A stretch of 57,406 nt of DNA from Rhodanobacteraceae bacterium (lineage in GTDB: Bacteria > Pseudomonadota > Gammaproteobacteria > Xanthomonadales > Rhodanobacteraceae): NCBI GenBank assembly GCA_021325475.1, contig JAJPHA010000059.1:1-57406 (forward strand). Direction: 5' to 3'. Numbering within the stretch: the stretch's first letter is position 1; each line of letters starts with the position of its first letter. The notes beneath the pieces were generated by a model that worked only from the letters and a program-made list of their open reading frames with translations, was not told the DNA's origin and searched no databases. Positions 1 to 9,593 of the stretch are shown one piece after another. A program made the position numbers and the translations under genes.

Positions 1-21
1 CGACGTTTCGGTCTACAGCGC

Positions 22-247
22 ACGAGTTGCATTCGGAGTCTTCATTCCCCGGCAAGATCGTCGTGCAGTTCCTCCCGAGGGATGCTTTGCTCTGACGTGC
101 TTTCTTTTGGTGACTTTTCTTGACTCCGGGCATCCTGCGCTGCGCCGCTGCGCGGCCGGCTCCGCTGTTCGCGCCGCTCCGGCGGCGCAGTGCACGAGCA
201 AAGAAAAGTTACCCGCTGGCCGAAGGACAGCGGAAGCTTTGGCTTGG
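22..247. repeat. Dispersed intergenic repeat A, copy 1 (hairpin element)
   Basis: Shares several blocks in the same order with 17304-17546: CGGAGTCTTCAT, a block ending GAGGGATGCT, an AAAG-TTACCCGC block and GACAGCGGAAG. Arms GGTGACTTTTCTT (109-121) and AAGAAAAGTTACC (201-213) form a near-perfect inverted repeat around a roughly 80-nt G+C-rich loop. From memory, hairpins of the form GTTACTTTCTTTG...CAAAGAAAGTAACC are common between genes in Lysobacterales. No gene is seen in bases 1-338. The only other item is a possible -10 (GATAAT, 301-306) for folC. Confidence 0.7.
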
Positions 248-338
248 AAAGCCATCAAAACCCCGCGCAGGCGATCGAGCGCGCCCGGCGCCCCGCTTGC
301 GATAATGCCGTTCCCGCCGCGAACCGCACCGCCACGAC

Positions 339-1649
339 ATGACCGCCAGAACGCTGGCCGACTGGCTCGACTATCAGCAACGCATCCATCCGCGCGCGAT
401 CGAGCTCGGTCTGGACCGCGTCCGCGAAGTGTGGCAGCGGCTGGGCGCGCCGCGCCCGGCGCCGCTCGTCGTCACCGTCGGCGGCACCAACGGCAAGGGT
501 TCGACGGTGGCGTTCCTGGAGGCGATGCTGCGCGCCGCCGGCCGTCGCGTCGGCGCATACACCTCGCCGCATCTGCGGCGCTACAACGAGCGCGTGCGCG
601 TGTGCGGCGCGGAAGTCGGCGACGCCGCGCTGATCGATGCGTTCACGCGCATCGAGGCCGCGCGCGGCGCAGTGCCGTTGACCTACTTCGAATTCGGCAC
701 ATTGGCGGCATTGTGGATTTTTGCACAAAGCGGACTCGACGCGGCGGTGCTCGAGGTCGGCCTCGGCGGCCGCCTCGACGCGGTGAATCTGATCGATGCC
801 GATGCCGCGATCGTCACCACGGTCGATCTCGATCACCAGGACTGGCTGGGCAACGACCGCGACAGCATCGGTCGCGAGAAGGCCGGCATCTTCCGCCCCG
901 GACGGCCGGCGGTCATCGGCACGCGCACGCCGCCGGCCGGTCTGATCGCCGAGGCCGAACGCATCGGCGCGCGTCTGCTGCGCGCCGGACGCGATTTCCA
1001 TATCACGCCCATGGTCGACGCGTGGTGTTGGCGCTGCGGCGCGGAAGCACTGACCCTGCCGGAGCCGATGCTCGCCGCGCCGTGCCAGATCGACAATGTC
1101 GCCGCGGCGATCGCCGCATGGCATGCGCTGCGCGAGCGTCTGGGCTGGGAGCCGCGCGCGTTCGCCGACGGCGTGCGCGCGGCGCGGCTGCCGGCGCGCC
1201 TACAGCGGTTCGTCAAGCCCGACGCGGCCGAGCTGGTGATCGACGTCGGCCACAATCCGCAGGCGGCGGCGGTGCTGGCCGACTGGCTGCAAGGCCAGTC
1301 ACCGCGCGGGCGCACCTACGCGGTGTTCGGCGCGCTCGCCGACAAGGACGTGGGCGGCATCGTCGCGCCGCTCGCCGCGCACGTCGCGCGCTGGTACGGC
1401 GGCGGCCTCGATGCCGAGACGCCGCGCGGCTTGCCGGCGCCGGAACTGCGCACGCGCATGCTCGCCGCGGCGCCGCTCGCGGTCGAATCGCACGAGCACA
1501 TCCGCGCCGCGCTGGCTGCCGCCGCGGCCGCGGCTGGCAGTGCGGATCGCATCCTCGCCTTCGGCTCGTTCTTCGTCGCGTCCGCGGCGCTCGACTGGGC
1601 CGAGGCGCGCGCCTACCGCGAGTCGCCCGAGCGGGCAGGGTATAATTGA
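339..1649 (+). CDS. folC: Bifunctional dihydrofolate synthase/folylpolyglutamate synthase
   Basis: Cytoplasmic Mur-ligase-type enzyme that joins glutamate to dihydropteroate and then lengthens the polyglutamate tail of folates, using ATP. The 436-residue product has the expected family length. The family P-loop GTNGKGS is at residues 49-55, and the C-terminal Mur ligase domain carries VIDVGHNP. ATG at 339 gives a standard N-terminus, with a possible -10 GATAAT at 301-306. In this order the gene normally follows accD and precedes dedD-cvpA-purF. The downstream three are present here, whereas upstream there is only a repeat element within the window. Confidence is high because the motifs, length and gene order agree. 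Confidence 0.97.
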   Translation: MTARTLADWLDYQQRIHPRAIELGLDRVREVWQRLGAPRPAPLVVTVGGTNGKGSTVAFLEAMLRAAGRRVGAYTSPHLRRYNERVRVCGAEVGDAALIDAFTRIEAARGAVPLTYFEFGTLAALWIFAQSGLDAAVLEVGLGGRLDAVNLIDADAAIVTTVDLDHQDWLGNDRDSIGREKAGIFRPGRPAVIGTRTPPAGLIAEAERIGARLLRAGRDFHITPMVDAWCWRCGAEALTLPEPMLAAPCQIDNVAAAIAAWHALRERLGWEPRAFADGVRAARLPARLQRFVKPDAAELVIDVGHNPQAAAVLADWLQGQSPRGRTYAVFGALADKDVGGIVAPLAAHVARWYGGGLDAETPRGLPAPELRTRMLAAAPLAVESHEHIRAALAAAAAAAGSADRILAFGSFFVASAALDWAEARAYRESPERAGYN

Positions 1650-1790
1650 CGGCGAGTTCGAACATCGCCAGGGAGGCGTTTCGGATCGTCGCGGCCGACC
1701 CGGTCGCGGCGGTGGCGCACGGGCGGTCGTCGTCCGGAGCGCGCGGATCGAATTGCGGCCCGTCCCGACGGACGTTCCGGAGGTCACTCG

Positions 1791-2687
1791 ATGGATCTTG
1801 CCTTGAAACAACGCCTGCTCGGCGCCGCCGTGCTGATCGCGCTCGCGATCATCTTCGTGCCGATGTTCCTCAGCAACACGCCGCAGCAGGAAAGCACCAC
1901 CCTGCACCTCGACATCCCGCCGCCGCCGGATCGCAAGTTCGAGACCCGCACCCTGCCGGTGAGCGAACCGTCGGCACCCGCACCGGCGCCGGCGCCGGCG
2001 GAAAGCAACAAGGTCGTCACCGTCGATACCCAGGCGCCGGCGAAAGTCGACGCGCATCCCGAGACGCCCGCTGCGGCGCCCGCCACGCCGACTGCGGCGC
2101 CCGCCAAGCCCGCGGCGCCCGCACCCGCCACACCGACGCCCGCCGCGCCGGCCGCGGCTGCGAGCGGCGGTCGTTTCGCCGTGCAGCTTGGCGTTTATGC
2201 CGACCAGGCGCACGCCGACGCCCTGATCGCGAATCTGAAGAAACTCGGTTTCCCCGCCTACCGCGAAGCGACCGAATATCAGGGCAAGCCGGCCGCGCGC
2301 GTGCGCGTCGGACCGTTCGCCGATCGCGCCGCGGCGGAGGCGGCACGGCTGAAGATCAAGCAGGCCGAACCGAAGGTGCCGGGCAGCGTGGTCGAGTCCG
2401 CCGAATCGGCGAGCGCGGAAGCGCCGCCCGCGGCGCTGCCGGCCAACCGCGCCGGCGGCTTCGCGGTGCAGCTCGGCGCGTTCAAGGCCGAGGCCGAGGC
2501 GAACAAGCTGCGCGATCGGCTGCGCGCAGCGGGCTTCGCCGGTTTCGTCGATCGCACCGGCAGCGGCGACGCTGTGCTCTGGCGCGTGCGCGCCGGCCCC
2601 TACGCCGACCGCGGCGGCGCGGACAAGGCGCGCGATGGCATCGAGGCCAAGCTCAAGCTCAAGGGCATGGTGGTGACGCAGCCGTGA
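1791..2687 (+). CDS. dedD: SPOR-domain cell-division protein, DedD-like
   Basis: Inner-membrane protein expected to bind denuded peptidoglycan at the septum through SPOR domains. Visible parts: a short cytoplasmic N-terminus, one membrane helix at about residues 8-26, an Ala/Pro/Thr-rich linker to about 125, then two SPOR repeats (about 125-190 and 222-295), each opening with FAVQLG. Two SPOR domains in tandem is a variation on the single domain of E. coli DedD. It lies 141 nt after folC. The folC stop region contains TATAAT (1641-1646), a candidate -10, although no good -35 is seen. Position in the folC-dedD-cvpA-purF block supports the name. Confidence 0.9.
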   Translation: MDLALKQRLLGAAVLIALAIIFVPMFLSNTPQQESTTLHLDIPPPPDRKFETRTLPVSEPSAPAPAPAPAESNKVVTVDTQAPAKVDAHPETPAAAPATPTAAPAKPAAPAPATPTPAAPAAAASGGRFAVQLGVYADQAHADALIANLKKLGFPAYREATEYQGKPAARVRVGPFADRAAAEAARLKIKQAEPKVPGSVVESAESASAEAPPAALPANRAGGFAVQLGAFKAEAEANKLRDRLRAAGFAGFVDRTGSGDAVLWRVRAGPYADRGGADKARDGIEAKLKLKGMVVTQP

Positions 2688-2740
2688 CCGCACGCGCGAC
2701 GAGCGGCGGGGATCGCAGCGGCGCACGGCGCTCCCTCCGC

Positions 2741-2775
2741 CATTCCCGATTCCCGATTCCCCATTCCCCATTCCC
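2741..2775. repeat. Five tandem heptamers (C/G)ATTCCC
   Basis: Consecutive 7-bp units CATTCCC, GATTCCC, GATTCCC, CATTCCC, CATTCCC occupy 2741-2775, in the gap between dedD and cvpA and ending 9 nt before the cvpA GTG. Short heptamer arrays of this type are familiar in Xanthomonas-group intergenic DNA (from memory). The array occupies the place where a ribosome binding site for cvpA would be expected. Confidence 0.85.
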
Positions 2776-2784
2776 GGCCCCGCC

Positions 2785-3378
2785 GTGAACTTCGCCGATT
2801 ACTGCATCCTGTTCGCGCTCGGCCTGTCGGTGCTGATGGGGCTGTGGCGCGGCTTCATCGGCGAAGTGCTCGCGCTCGCCTGCTGGGTGGTGGCGTTCTG
2901 GGTGGCGTGGAGCTTCGGCGACCGGCTGGCCGCGCAGTTCAGCGCGATCTCGCTGCCGTCGGCACGTTTGCTGCTTGGTTATGCCATCTGTTTTTTCGGC
3001 GTGCTGATCGCAGGCGCCATCGTGAGTTATCTCATGCGCACGCTGATCGCCGGCAGCGGCCTGTCCGGCAGCGACCGCATGCTCGGCATGATGTTCGGCC
3101 TGCTGCGCGGGCTTGCCATCGTCACGCTGACGGTGCTGGTGCTGCGCTTCACGCCGCTGCCGCGCGATCCGTGGTGGCATCGGTCGCAACTGCTGCCGAC
3201 GTTCGAGAACGGCGCGCAGTGGCTGTCGGCGCGGCTGCCGCCGGAAGTGCGCCAGTACCTTGATTTGCACAGCTTGCTGCCGCAGATACCGTCTGCCCCG
3301 GACGGCGCGCAGAAGCCCGCCGCGGACGGCAAGACCACTTCCTCCTCGAACCCCGGCGGCGCCGGCCAGCGGATGTAA
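2785..3378 (+). CDS. cvpA: CvpA family membrane protein
   Basis: Small inner-membrane protein of 197 residues. E. coli CvpA is linked to colicin V production and envelope stress, and its molecular role is unsettled. Four hydrophobic segments are visible (about residues 5-22, 28-48, 65-86 and 101-120), followed by a polar C-terminal tail rich in Ser, Pro and Gly. The start is GTG at 2785, [10 protein letters not shown], which fits the family's short N-terminus. No Shine-Dalgarno is visible because the heptamer array lies directly upstream. The gap to purF is only 5 nt, so the two are almost certainly co-transcribed, as in many proteobacteria. Confidence 0.92.
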   Translation: MNFADYCILFALGLSVLMGLWRGFIGEVLALACWVVAFWVAWSFGDRLAAQFSAISLPSARLLLGYAICFFGVLIAGAIVSYLMRTLIAGSGLSGSDRMLGMMFGLLRGLAIVTLTVLVLRFTPLPRDPWWHRSQLLPTFENGAQWLSARLPPEVRQYLDLHSLLPQIPSAPDGAQKPAADGKTTSSSNPGGAGQRM

Positions 3379-3383
3379 CGTTC

Positions 3384-4862
3384 ATGTGCGGAATCATCGG
3401 CATTGTCGGCAAGACCGAAGTCGCCGCGGCGCTGTACGACGGCCTGACCGTGCTGCAGCACCGCGGCCAGGACGCCGCCGGCATCGCCACCGTCGACGGC
3501 AACCGCCTGCGCCTGCACAAGGGCGCGGGCCTGGTGCGCGACGTGTTCCAGCGCGAGGACATGCTCAAGCTCAGCGGCCGCCTCGGCATCGGCCACTGCC
3601 GCTATCCCACCGCCGGCGCCGAAGGCTCGGCCGAGGCGCAGCCGTTCTACGTCAATTCGCCCTACGGCATCGCGCTCGCCCACAACGGCAATCTGATCAA
3701 CACCGAGACGCTGCGCCGCGAGGTGTTCGAGGACGATCGCCGCCACATCAACACCGACTCCGATTCCGAGATCCTGCTCAACGTCTTCGCCCACGAGCTG
3801 CAGATCCAGGATCGCCTGACGCTGTCGCCCGACCACATCTTCAAGGCCGTGGCCGGCGTGCACCGGCGTTGCGTCGGCGGGTACGCGATCGTCGCCTTGC
3901 TGCTCGGCTACGGTGTGCTCGCGTTCCGCGATCCGCACGGCATCCGCCCGCTGGTGCTCGGCGAGCGTGACACGCCGGCGGGCAAGGAATACGCGGTCGC
4001 CTCGGAATCGGTGGCGTTCGACATCCTGGGCTTCCGCCTGGTGCGCGACATCGCCCCGGGCGAGGCGGTGCTGATCTCGCTCGACGGCGCGCTGCACCAC
4101 CGCGCCTGCGCCGAGCCGCGCGTGCACGCGCCGTGCATTTTTGAATATGTATACCTGGCGCGCCCGGATTCGATGATCGAGGACGTGTCCGTGTACAAGG
4201 CGCGCCTGCGCATGGGCGAGCGCCTGGCGGCGAAGATCCGCCGGCTGCGGCCGGATCACGACATCGACGCTGTGATCCCGATCCCCGACACCTCGCGCAC
4301 CGCCGCGAGCTCGCTCGCCGCGGTGCTCGGCCTGCCGATGCGCGAGGGCTTCGTCAAGAACCGCTACATCGGCCGCACCTTCATCATGCCCGGCCAGGAC
4401 GAGCGGGTGAAGTCGGTGCGCCGCAAGCTCAACGCGATCGAGCTCGAGTTCCGCCGCAAGAACGTGCTGCTGGTGGACGATTCGATCGTGCGCGGCACCA
4501 CCTCGAAGCAGATCATCCAGATGGCGCGCGACGCCGGCGCGAAAAAAGTATACTTCGCCTCGGCGGCGCCGCCGGTGCGGTTCCCGAACGTGTACGGCAT
4601 CGACATGCCGGCGGCGAACGAGCTGATCGCCCACGGCCGCAGCGAAGACGAGGTGCAGCGTCTGATCGGCGCCGACTGGCTGGTGTACCAGGATCTCGCC
4701 GATCTGATCGGCGCGGTCGCCGAGGGCAACGAGGCGCTCAGCCACTTCGACACCTCGTGCTTCTCCGGCGAGTACGTCACCGGGGTCGAGCCGACCTACC
4801 TGCGCGAGCTCGAGTTCCACCGCTCCGACGACGCCAAGAACCGGCGCCGCCAGGCGTCGTGA
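3384..4862 (+). CDS. purF: Amidophosphoribosyltransferase
   Basis: First committed step of purine synthesis: PRPP + glutamine gives phosphoribosylamine. The 492-residue protein begins MCGIIGIVG, so the N-terminal nucleophile Cys2 is exposed after Met removal and no propeptide is present. The class II glutaminase domain includes HCRYPTAG. The PRPP-binding loop [14 protein letters not shown] lies at residues 361-374 of the C-terminal phosphoribosyltransferase domain. It is encoded 5 nt after cvpA. Nothing unusual is seen. Confidence 0.98.
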   Translation: MCGIIGIVGKTEVAAALYDGLTVLQHRGQDAAGIATVDGNRLRLHKGAGLVRDVFQREDMLKLSGRLGIGHCRYPTAGAEGSAEAQPFYVNSPYGIALAHNGNLINTETLRREVFEDDRRHINTDSDSEILLNVFAHELQIQDRLTLSPDHIFKAVAGVHRRCVGGYAIVALLLGYGVLAFRDPHGIRPLVLGERDTPAGKEYAVASESVAFDILGFRLVRDIAPGEAVLISLDGALHHRACAEPRVHAPCIFEYVYLARPDSMIEDVSVYKARLRMGERLAAKIRRLRPDHDIDAVIPIPDTSRTAASSLAAVLGLPMREGFVKNRYIGRTFIMPGQDERVKSVRRKLNAIELEFRRKNVLLVDDSIVRGTTSKQIIQMARDAGAKKVYFASAAPPVRFPNVYGIDMPAANELIAHGRSEDEVQRLIGADWLVYQDLADLIGAVAEGNEALSHFDTSCFSGEYVTGVEPTYLRELEFHRSDDAKNRRRQAS

Positions 4863-4985
4863 ATGTTCGCTGCGGCCGCCGGGCTGCGTTGGTCATCGCC
4901 TGACGCGCCCGGAATGTGACGCGCGCCCGCTCCCGGCGCGCATCCTCTGGCACAATAGCGGCGCAGGCGGCGGAGTGGACACGGA

Positions 4986-5804
4986 GTGGACGCGCAACGG
5001 AATCCCGGCGGCAATCTTTTCGACCGCGCCCGGCATTGCCTGGATCTCGCCGATCCGGCGGCGAAGGTCGCCGCCACCGCCGCGGCGGCCGCGGCCTTCG
5101 TCGCGGGCGAACTCGCGCTCGACGACGCCTCGCCGCCGTTGCCGATCGGCGCACCCGGGCGGCCGTCGCGTTTGCGCCTGGTCGCGCCGCGGCAGCTGCC
5201 CTCGCGCAGCCTCGGCAGCGCGCTCGGCCGCGCCGCGCTGATCCACGCCGTCGCGCACATCGAATTCAACGCCATCAATCTCGCCTGGGACGCCGTGTAC
5301 CGCTTCCGCGGTATGCCCGAGGGGTATTACCGCGACTGGGTCGGCGTGGCGGCGGACGAGGCGCGGCACTACAGCCTGCTCGAGGCGCGGCTCGCCGAAC
5401 TCGGCTTCGCCTACGGTGATTTCGCCGCGCACGACGGGCTGTGGGACATGGCGACGAAAACCGCCGATTCGTGCCTCGCGCGCATGGCGCTGGTGCCGCG
5501 CGTGCTGGAGGCGCGCGGTCTCGACGTGACGCCCGGCATGATCGAACGCCTGCGCCGCGCCGGCGACGAGCCGACCGCGGCGATCCTGGAACTCATCCTG
5601 CGTGAGGAGGTGGCGCACGTCGCCGCCGGCTCGCGCTGGTTCGCCTGGTGCTGCGCGCGCGCCGGGCTGGAGGCCGAGGCCGCGTTCGCCGCGCTGATCG
5701 CGCGGCACGCGCCGGGCGCGGTCAAGGGGCCGTTCAACACCGCCGCGCGCCTCGCCGCCGGGTTCAGCGCGGCCGAACTCGCGCGCCTGGAGGCGGCGGC
5801 ATGA
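4986..5804 (+). CDS. DUF455 ferritin-like protein
   Basis: A 272-residue protein of the DUF455 family (PF04305), a ferritin-like four-helix fold thought to hold a di-metal centre. Its reaction is not established. Likely metal-ligand patterns are AHIEFNAINL (about residue 83 on), DEARHYSLLEARL and LREEVAHVAAG. The GTG start at 4986 is the first in frame; a GGCGGAG about 11 nt upstream is a possible binding site, so the exact start is uncertain. The stop overlaps the next ATG (ATGA), suggesting translational coupling to the membrane protein that follows. MiaE-like hydroxylases share the fold, but I see no basis for assigning that activity. Confidence 0.85.
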   Translation: MDAQRNPGGNLFDRARHCLDLADPAAKVAATAAAAAAFVAGELALDDASPPLPIGAPGRPSRLRLVAPRQLPSRSLGSALGRAALIHAVAHIEFNAINLAWDAVYRFRGMPEGYYRDWVGVAADEARHYSLLEARLAELGFAYGDFAAHDGLWDMATKTADSCLARMALVPRVLEARGLDVTPGMIERLRRAGDEPTAAILELILREEVAHVAAGSRWFAWCCARAGLEAEAAFAALIARHAPGAVKGPFNTAARLAAGFSAAELARLEAAA

Positions 5805-6979
5805 TCCGGCGCGTGGTCTGCGCGCTGGCGATCGGCGGCATCGGCATCCTCGTCCTCGGCTGGGCCGCCGGGCTCGGTTGGCGAACGCCGCTCGTCCCGC
5901 AGCAACGGATCGTGCTGCCGGCGCACGATTTCCGCGTGGTCATGGGCGCGGGCGTGGAAGACGGCGAGGCGCTGCGGGTCGCCGCGGTGGGCGATGACGG
6001 CGACGCCTTGCAGTCGATCGCGCTCGATCATTTGCGCGCCGAGGACTTTCCGCTGCTGCGCTATCGTTTCGACGGCTTTCCGCGCACGCTGGAGCTGTCC
6101 CTGATCTTCCGCCGAGCCGATGCGCCCGCCGACGTGCAGGCGGTGACCATTCCCTGGCCGGGCAAGGGCTGGACCACGCTCGATCTGCGCGGCGTGCCCG
6201 GCTGGCGCGGCGAGATCGTCGAGCTCGGGTTTTCCGAATACGCCACGCCGCAGATCGTGCCGCAGAGCGTGGCGTTCCGTCCGTTCCGCTTCGACGGCGC
6301 GCAACTGTGGTCGCCGTCGTGGCGCGGCGGGCTGGCGGCGCTCGGCACGGCGTGGTTCGGCTACACGCCGTGGGCGCTCCTGTCGGTGAGCGCGCTCGGG
6401 CCGGCGCTGGAGACCGCGAAGACGCCGCCGCTGCTGCCGTATCTCGTCGTCGCGGTGGTGCTCGGCCTCGCCGCCGCCGCGCTGGTGCTGCGCTGGCGCC
6501 GCCCGCGCCTGTTGCGCGCCGCCGTGATCGCCGCGGCGTCGACCTGGGCGGCACTCGATCTCGCGTGGCTTTCGGACCTCCATGCCAAGCACCGGCTCAC
6601 CGAGCACCTGTACGTGGGCAAGCCCTGGCCCGACCGCGCGCGTCTGGTGCCCGATCAGGACACCGAAGCGGCCGCCGAACAGATCAAGGCGTATCTCGCC
6701 ACCCAGCCGCCGGTGCATCACCTGCTGGTCGCCTCGGATTCCACGTATACGAAATTGCGTCTGCTGTATCTGCTGCTGCCGCTCAACGTCGCGCCGCTCG
6801 CGCTCGCCGGCGAGGCGCCACTGCCGCGTGATGCGCTGCTGCTGCTCTACGCCAGCGACACCTGGCGCTACGACGAAGGCCGCGGCCTGCTCGTCGCCGG
6901 CAACCGGACGATTCCGGCGCTGCCGCTATACGAGAGCGGCGCGGCGCGCCTGTACCGGCTGCGGAGCACGCCGCCGTGA
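5801..6979 (+). CDS. Membrane protein of unknown function in a glycosylation cluster
   Basis: Not recognised. The 392-residue protein has an N-terminal membrane anchor (about residues 5-25), a roughly 150-residue beta-rich periplasmic-looking part (WPGKGWTTLDLRGVPGWRG), two or three central hydrophobic helices (about 205-265), and a soluble C-terminal part. I chose ATG 5801 because it overlaps the previous stop (ATGA) and begins the hydrophobic segment. The next gene overlaps its stop as GTGA. Such tight packing with a GT-C-like protein suggests a shared role in handling a lipid-linked sugar or envelope glycan, which is inference only. Confidence 0.75.
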   Translation: MIRRVVCALAIGGIGILVLGWAAGLGWRTPLVPQQRIVLPAHDFRVVMGAGVEDGEALRVAAVGDDGDALQSIALDHLRAEDFPLLRYRFDGFPRTLELSLIFRRADAPADVQAVTIPWPGKGWTTLDLRGVPGWRGEIVELGFSEYATPQIVPQSVAFRPFRFDGAQLWSPSWRGGLAALGTAWFGYTPWALLSVSALGPALETAKTPPLLPYLVVAVVLGLAAAALVLRWRRPRLLRAAVIAAASTWAALDLAWLSDLHAKHRLTEHLYVGKPWPDRARLVPDQDTEAAAEQIKAYLATQPPVHHLLVASDSTYTKLRLLYLLLPLNVAPLALAGEAPLPRDALLLLYASDTWRYDEGRGLLVAGNRTIPALPLYESGAARLYRLRSTPP

Positions 6980-8418
6980 GCGCGATGGGGCTGGTCGCCT
7001 GGTTGCTGCCGCTCGCCGCCGGCACGGCGTTGTGGCTGGCGCTCGATCCGCGCCGCGGCCCGGGCTGGATCGCCGCGGCATTCGGCCACGGCGGCGTGTT
7101 CGGTCTGCTGCTCGCTGCCGCGGCCACCGCCGTGTTCGCCCGCGCCGACACCACCCACGCGGTCGCGCGCGCCGCGCCGGCGCTGGCCGCGTTCGCGCTC
7201 CTTGCCGGCCTGGTGGCGTGGCGTCGCCGCCGTCGCGCGCCGGTCGAGCCGGCGCCTGCGGAAAAAATCCACAAGTGGACAATGGGACTCGTCGCCCTCG
7301 CGTTCGCCTCGCTCGCCGCTCGCGGCTGGCTGGCGTTGCGCGAGATCGTCCTGCGCCCGACGTTTCCGTGGGACGCCTGGGACGCCTGGGCGGTGAAATC
7401 CAAGACCTGGTATCTGCTCGGCCACTACGCGCCGTTCGTGCCGATGGGCGAGTGGCTGCGCGACCCGTCCGGCGCGGTGTACACCGGAGTGGCCTGGAGC
7501 TATCCCGCCACGCTCGGCTGGGTGCAGGTCTGGTTCGCCGCGGGCGCGGGCGGCTGGATCGAGCCGGCGGTGAACCTGCCCTGGTTCCTGCTCTGGCTGG
7601 GGCTGCTCGCCGGCCACTACGGCCAGTGGCGCGCGCTCGGCCTCGATTGTCTGCGCGCCGGACTCGGCGTCTATCTGCTGGGTTCGCTGCCGCTGCTCAC
7701 CGTGCACGTGGCGCTCGCCGGGTACGCGGATCTGTGGGTCGCCACGGTGTTCGGCTTCGGTGTGCTCGCCTGGTTGCGCTACCGCTGGCGCGGCGAGCGC
7801 ATGCAGGCGCTGGTCGCGGCGGCCTGCGCGCTCACGCTGCCATTGCTCAAGCTGGAAGGCGCGGTGTGGCTGCTGCTGATGGCGGCCGTGGCCGGACTCG
7901 GGCTGCTGCCGCGGCGTTCGCGGCACTACGTCGTCGCCGGCGTGCTGGCGGCGTTGCTGCTCGGTTTCGCCTTGGGCAAGCTGGTGCTGCCGCTGGTGAT
8001 GCTCGGCTGGGTGCGCGTCGGCCCGCACGCCATCGACGTGCCGGTGCTCGGAGCGCTGTCGATCGCCTGGCATCCCGGCGCGTTCGCCGGCACGCTCGCC
8101 AGCCTGTTCGCGCAGCCGAACTGGCATCTGCTGTGGTGGCTCGCGCCGCTGGTCGTGGCATGGCGCTGGCGCCGGCTCCGCGCCGCGGCGCCGCTCTGCC
8201 AGCTCGCGCTGCTGCTCGCGCTGGGTCTGGCGTTTCTGCTGTTCCTGTTCCTGTTCACCGACGCCGCACGCTGGGCCGAGAGCTACACCGCGATCAATCG
8301 CCTGGTGATGCACCTCGTGCCGGCCCTGCTGACCCTGCTCATGCTGCTGCTAGGCGATCGCTCGCCAGCACGTCCCGATACAACGCCAGCACCCGCAGCG
8401 CGCTCGTCTCCAAGGTGA
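6976..8418 (+). CDS. Multi-spanning membrane protein, GT-C glycosyltransferase-like
   Basis: A 480-residue integral membrane protein with about 10-12 hydrophobic segments. The first periplasmic loop has an acidic/aromatic motif, FPWDAWDAWAVKSKTWY (around residues 130-146), resembling the catalytic Asp region of GT-C transferases that use polyprenyl-phosphate sugars. GTG 6976 overlaps the preceding stop; ATG 6982 is an alternative. The last about 27 codons (8339-8418) overlap the convergent GT4 gene and encode a Pro/Ser/Arg tail unlike the hydrophobic body, so the original 3' end may have been replaced. Family assignment is tentative. Confidence 0.75.
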   Translation: MSAMGLVAWLLPLAAGTALWLALDPRRGPGWIAAAFGHGGVFGLLLAAAATAVFARADTTHAVARAAPALAAFALLAGLVAWRRRRRAPVEPAPAEKIHKWTMGLVALAFASLAARGWLALREIVLRPTFPWDAWDAWAVKSKTWYLLGHYAPFVPMGEWLRDPSGAVYTGVAWSYPATLGWVQVWFAAGAGGWIEPAVNLPWFLLWLGLLAGHYGQWRALGLDCLRAGLGVYLLGSLPLLTVHVALAGYADLWVATVFGFGVLAWLRYRWRGERMQALVAAACALTLPLLKLEGAVWLLLMAAVAGLGLLPRRSRHYVVAGVLAALLLGFALGKLVLPLVMLGWVRVGPHAIDVPVLGALSIAWHPGAFAGTLASLFAQPNWHLLWWLAPLVVAWRWRRLRAAAPLCQLALLLALGLAFLLFLFLFTDAARWAESYTAINRLVMHLVPALLTLLMLLLGDRSPARPDTTPAPAARSSPR

Positions 8419-9514
8419 ATTCCGCGCGCCAGCGGCGCTGTCCCGCCTCGCCCAGCCGGCGGCGCAGGTCCGCATCCGCGCCGAGCCGCCGGATCGCCGC
8501 GGCGAGCGCGGCGGCGTCGCCCGGCGGCACTAGCACGCCGGTTTCGCCGTCGCGCACGACGAAGCCCACGCCCGAGCCCGGAATCGCGCTGGCGATCGTC
8601 GGCACGCCCGCGCGCATCGCTTCGAGCAGCACCAGGCCGAACGATTCGGCGCGCTCGGTCGAGGGCAGACAGAAGACCTCGGCCTGCGCATACGCCGCGG
8701 CGAGCGTCGCCTGGCCGGCGGCGTCGAGATCGCAGCGTCCGGCGAAACGCACCCGCGCGGCCACACCGAGCGAGCGCGCCAGCGCGCGCAGCGCCGGCAG
8801 CGCCTCGCCGTCGCCGATCAGGAGCAGGCTCGCGTCGGCGACCCCGGCGAGCGCGCGCAGCAGCACGTCGAAACCCTTGAAGTAGCTCGCGCGTCCGACC
8901 GCGAGCAGGCGCAGGCCGGGCGCCGGCCAGGCCAGCGGCGCCGCGCTCGCACGCGGCGGCGGCGCCGGCGGAATGCCGAGCGGAATCACCCGCGTCTTGG
9001 CGCGCCAAGGCGCGAGCGCCGCGCTCGATTCGAGATACGGCGCCGAGGTGGCGATGACGGCGCGCGCGCGCGCGAGCAGCGCCTGCTCGGCCGGACGGTA
9101 CAGCCGGTAGGCGGCACGGAGCGCGCGCCGGGCGCTGTCGCGCGGGATGTCCGCGTGCCAGTGCACGATCCACGGCACGCGGCGCGCGCACGGCAGCGCG
9201 AGTGCCCACAGCGCCGAGGTGTTCGGCAGATGCAGGTGCAGGAGGTCCGGGCGGAAACGGCGGATCTCGCGGCGCAGCAGCCACGGAAACGTCGGACTGA
9301 GCGGCGCATACAGGCATTGGCCGAGGCAGGCGGCGAGCACCACCTCGGTGTCGCCGACGCGCAGCGCGCGCGAGCGCCACGTGCGCGGCTCGGCGTGGGC
9401 GAGCAGGGCGCTCGTCACGCCGTGCGCGGCGAGCGCGTCGGCGAGCTCGGCGCTGGTGCGCTCGATGCCGCCGGGATGCGGCGGGAAGAACTTGCCGAGG
9501 TGGAGTACGCGCAT
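8339..9514 (-). CDS. GT4-type glycosyltransferase
   Basis: A 391-residue GT-B fold enzyme of family 4, transferring a sugar from a nucleotide donor to an envelope glycan or lipid acceptor. The N-terminal acceptor domain begins MRVLHLGKFFPPHPGGIERT with the Gly-rich loop. The C-terminal donor domain has LLAVGRASYFKGFDVLLRAL and the E-x7-E motif in ESFGLVLLEAMRAGVPTIAS. Its 3' 80 bp overlap the convergent GT-C-like gene. It lies downstream of the GT2/DUF2304 pair on the same strand, about 80 nt from the DUF2304 gene. The substrate cannot be inferred. Confidence 0.93.
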   Translation of the reverse strand: MRVLHLGKFFPPHPGGIERTSAELADALAAHGVTSALLAHAEPRTWRSRALRVGDTEVVLAACLGQCLYAPLSPTFPWLLRREIRRFRPDLLHLHLPNTSALWALALPCARRVPWIVHWHADIPRDSARRALRAAYRLYRPAEQALLARARAVIATSAPYLESSAALAPWRAKTRVIPLGIPPAPPPRASAAPLAWPAPGLRLLAVGRASYFKGFDVLLRALAGVADASLLLIGDGEALPALRALARSLGVAARVRFAGRCDLDAAGQATLAAAYAQAEVFCLPSTERAESFGLVLLEAMRAGVPTIASAIPGSGVGFVVRDGETGVLVPPGDAAALAAAIRRLGADADLRRRLGEAGQRRWRAEFTLETSALRVLALYRDVLASDRLAAA

Positions 9515-9593
9515 CTCAGCCTTGGTCCCCTCTCCCGCTGGCGGGAGGGGGTTGGGGTGAGGGTGGCGCGGCCCGGCGCGTGTCCCTGCCCAC

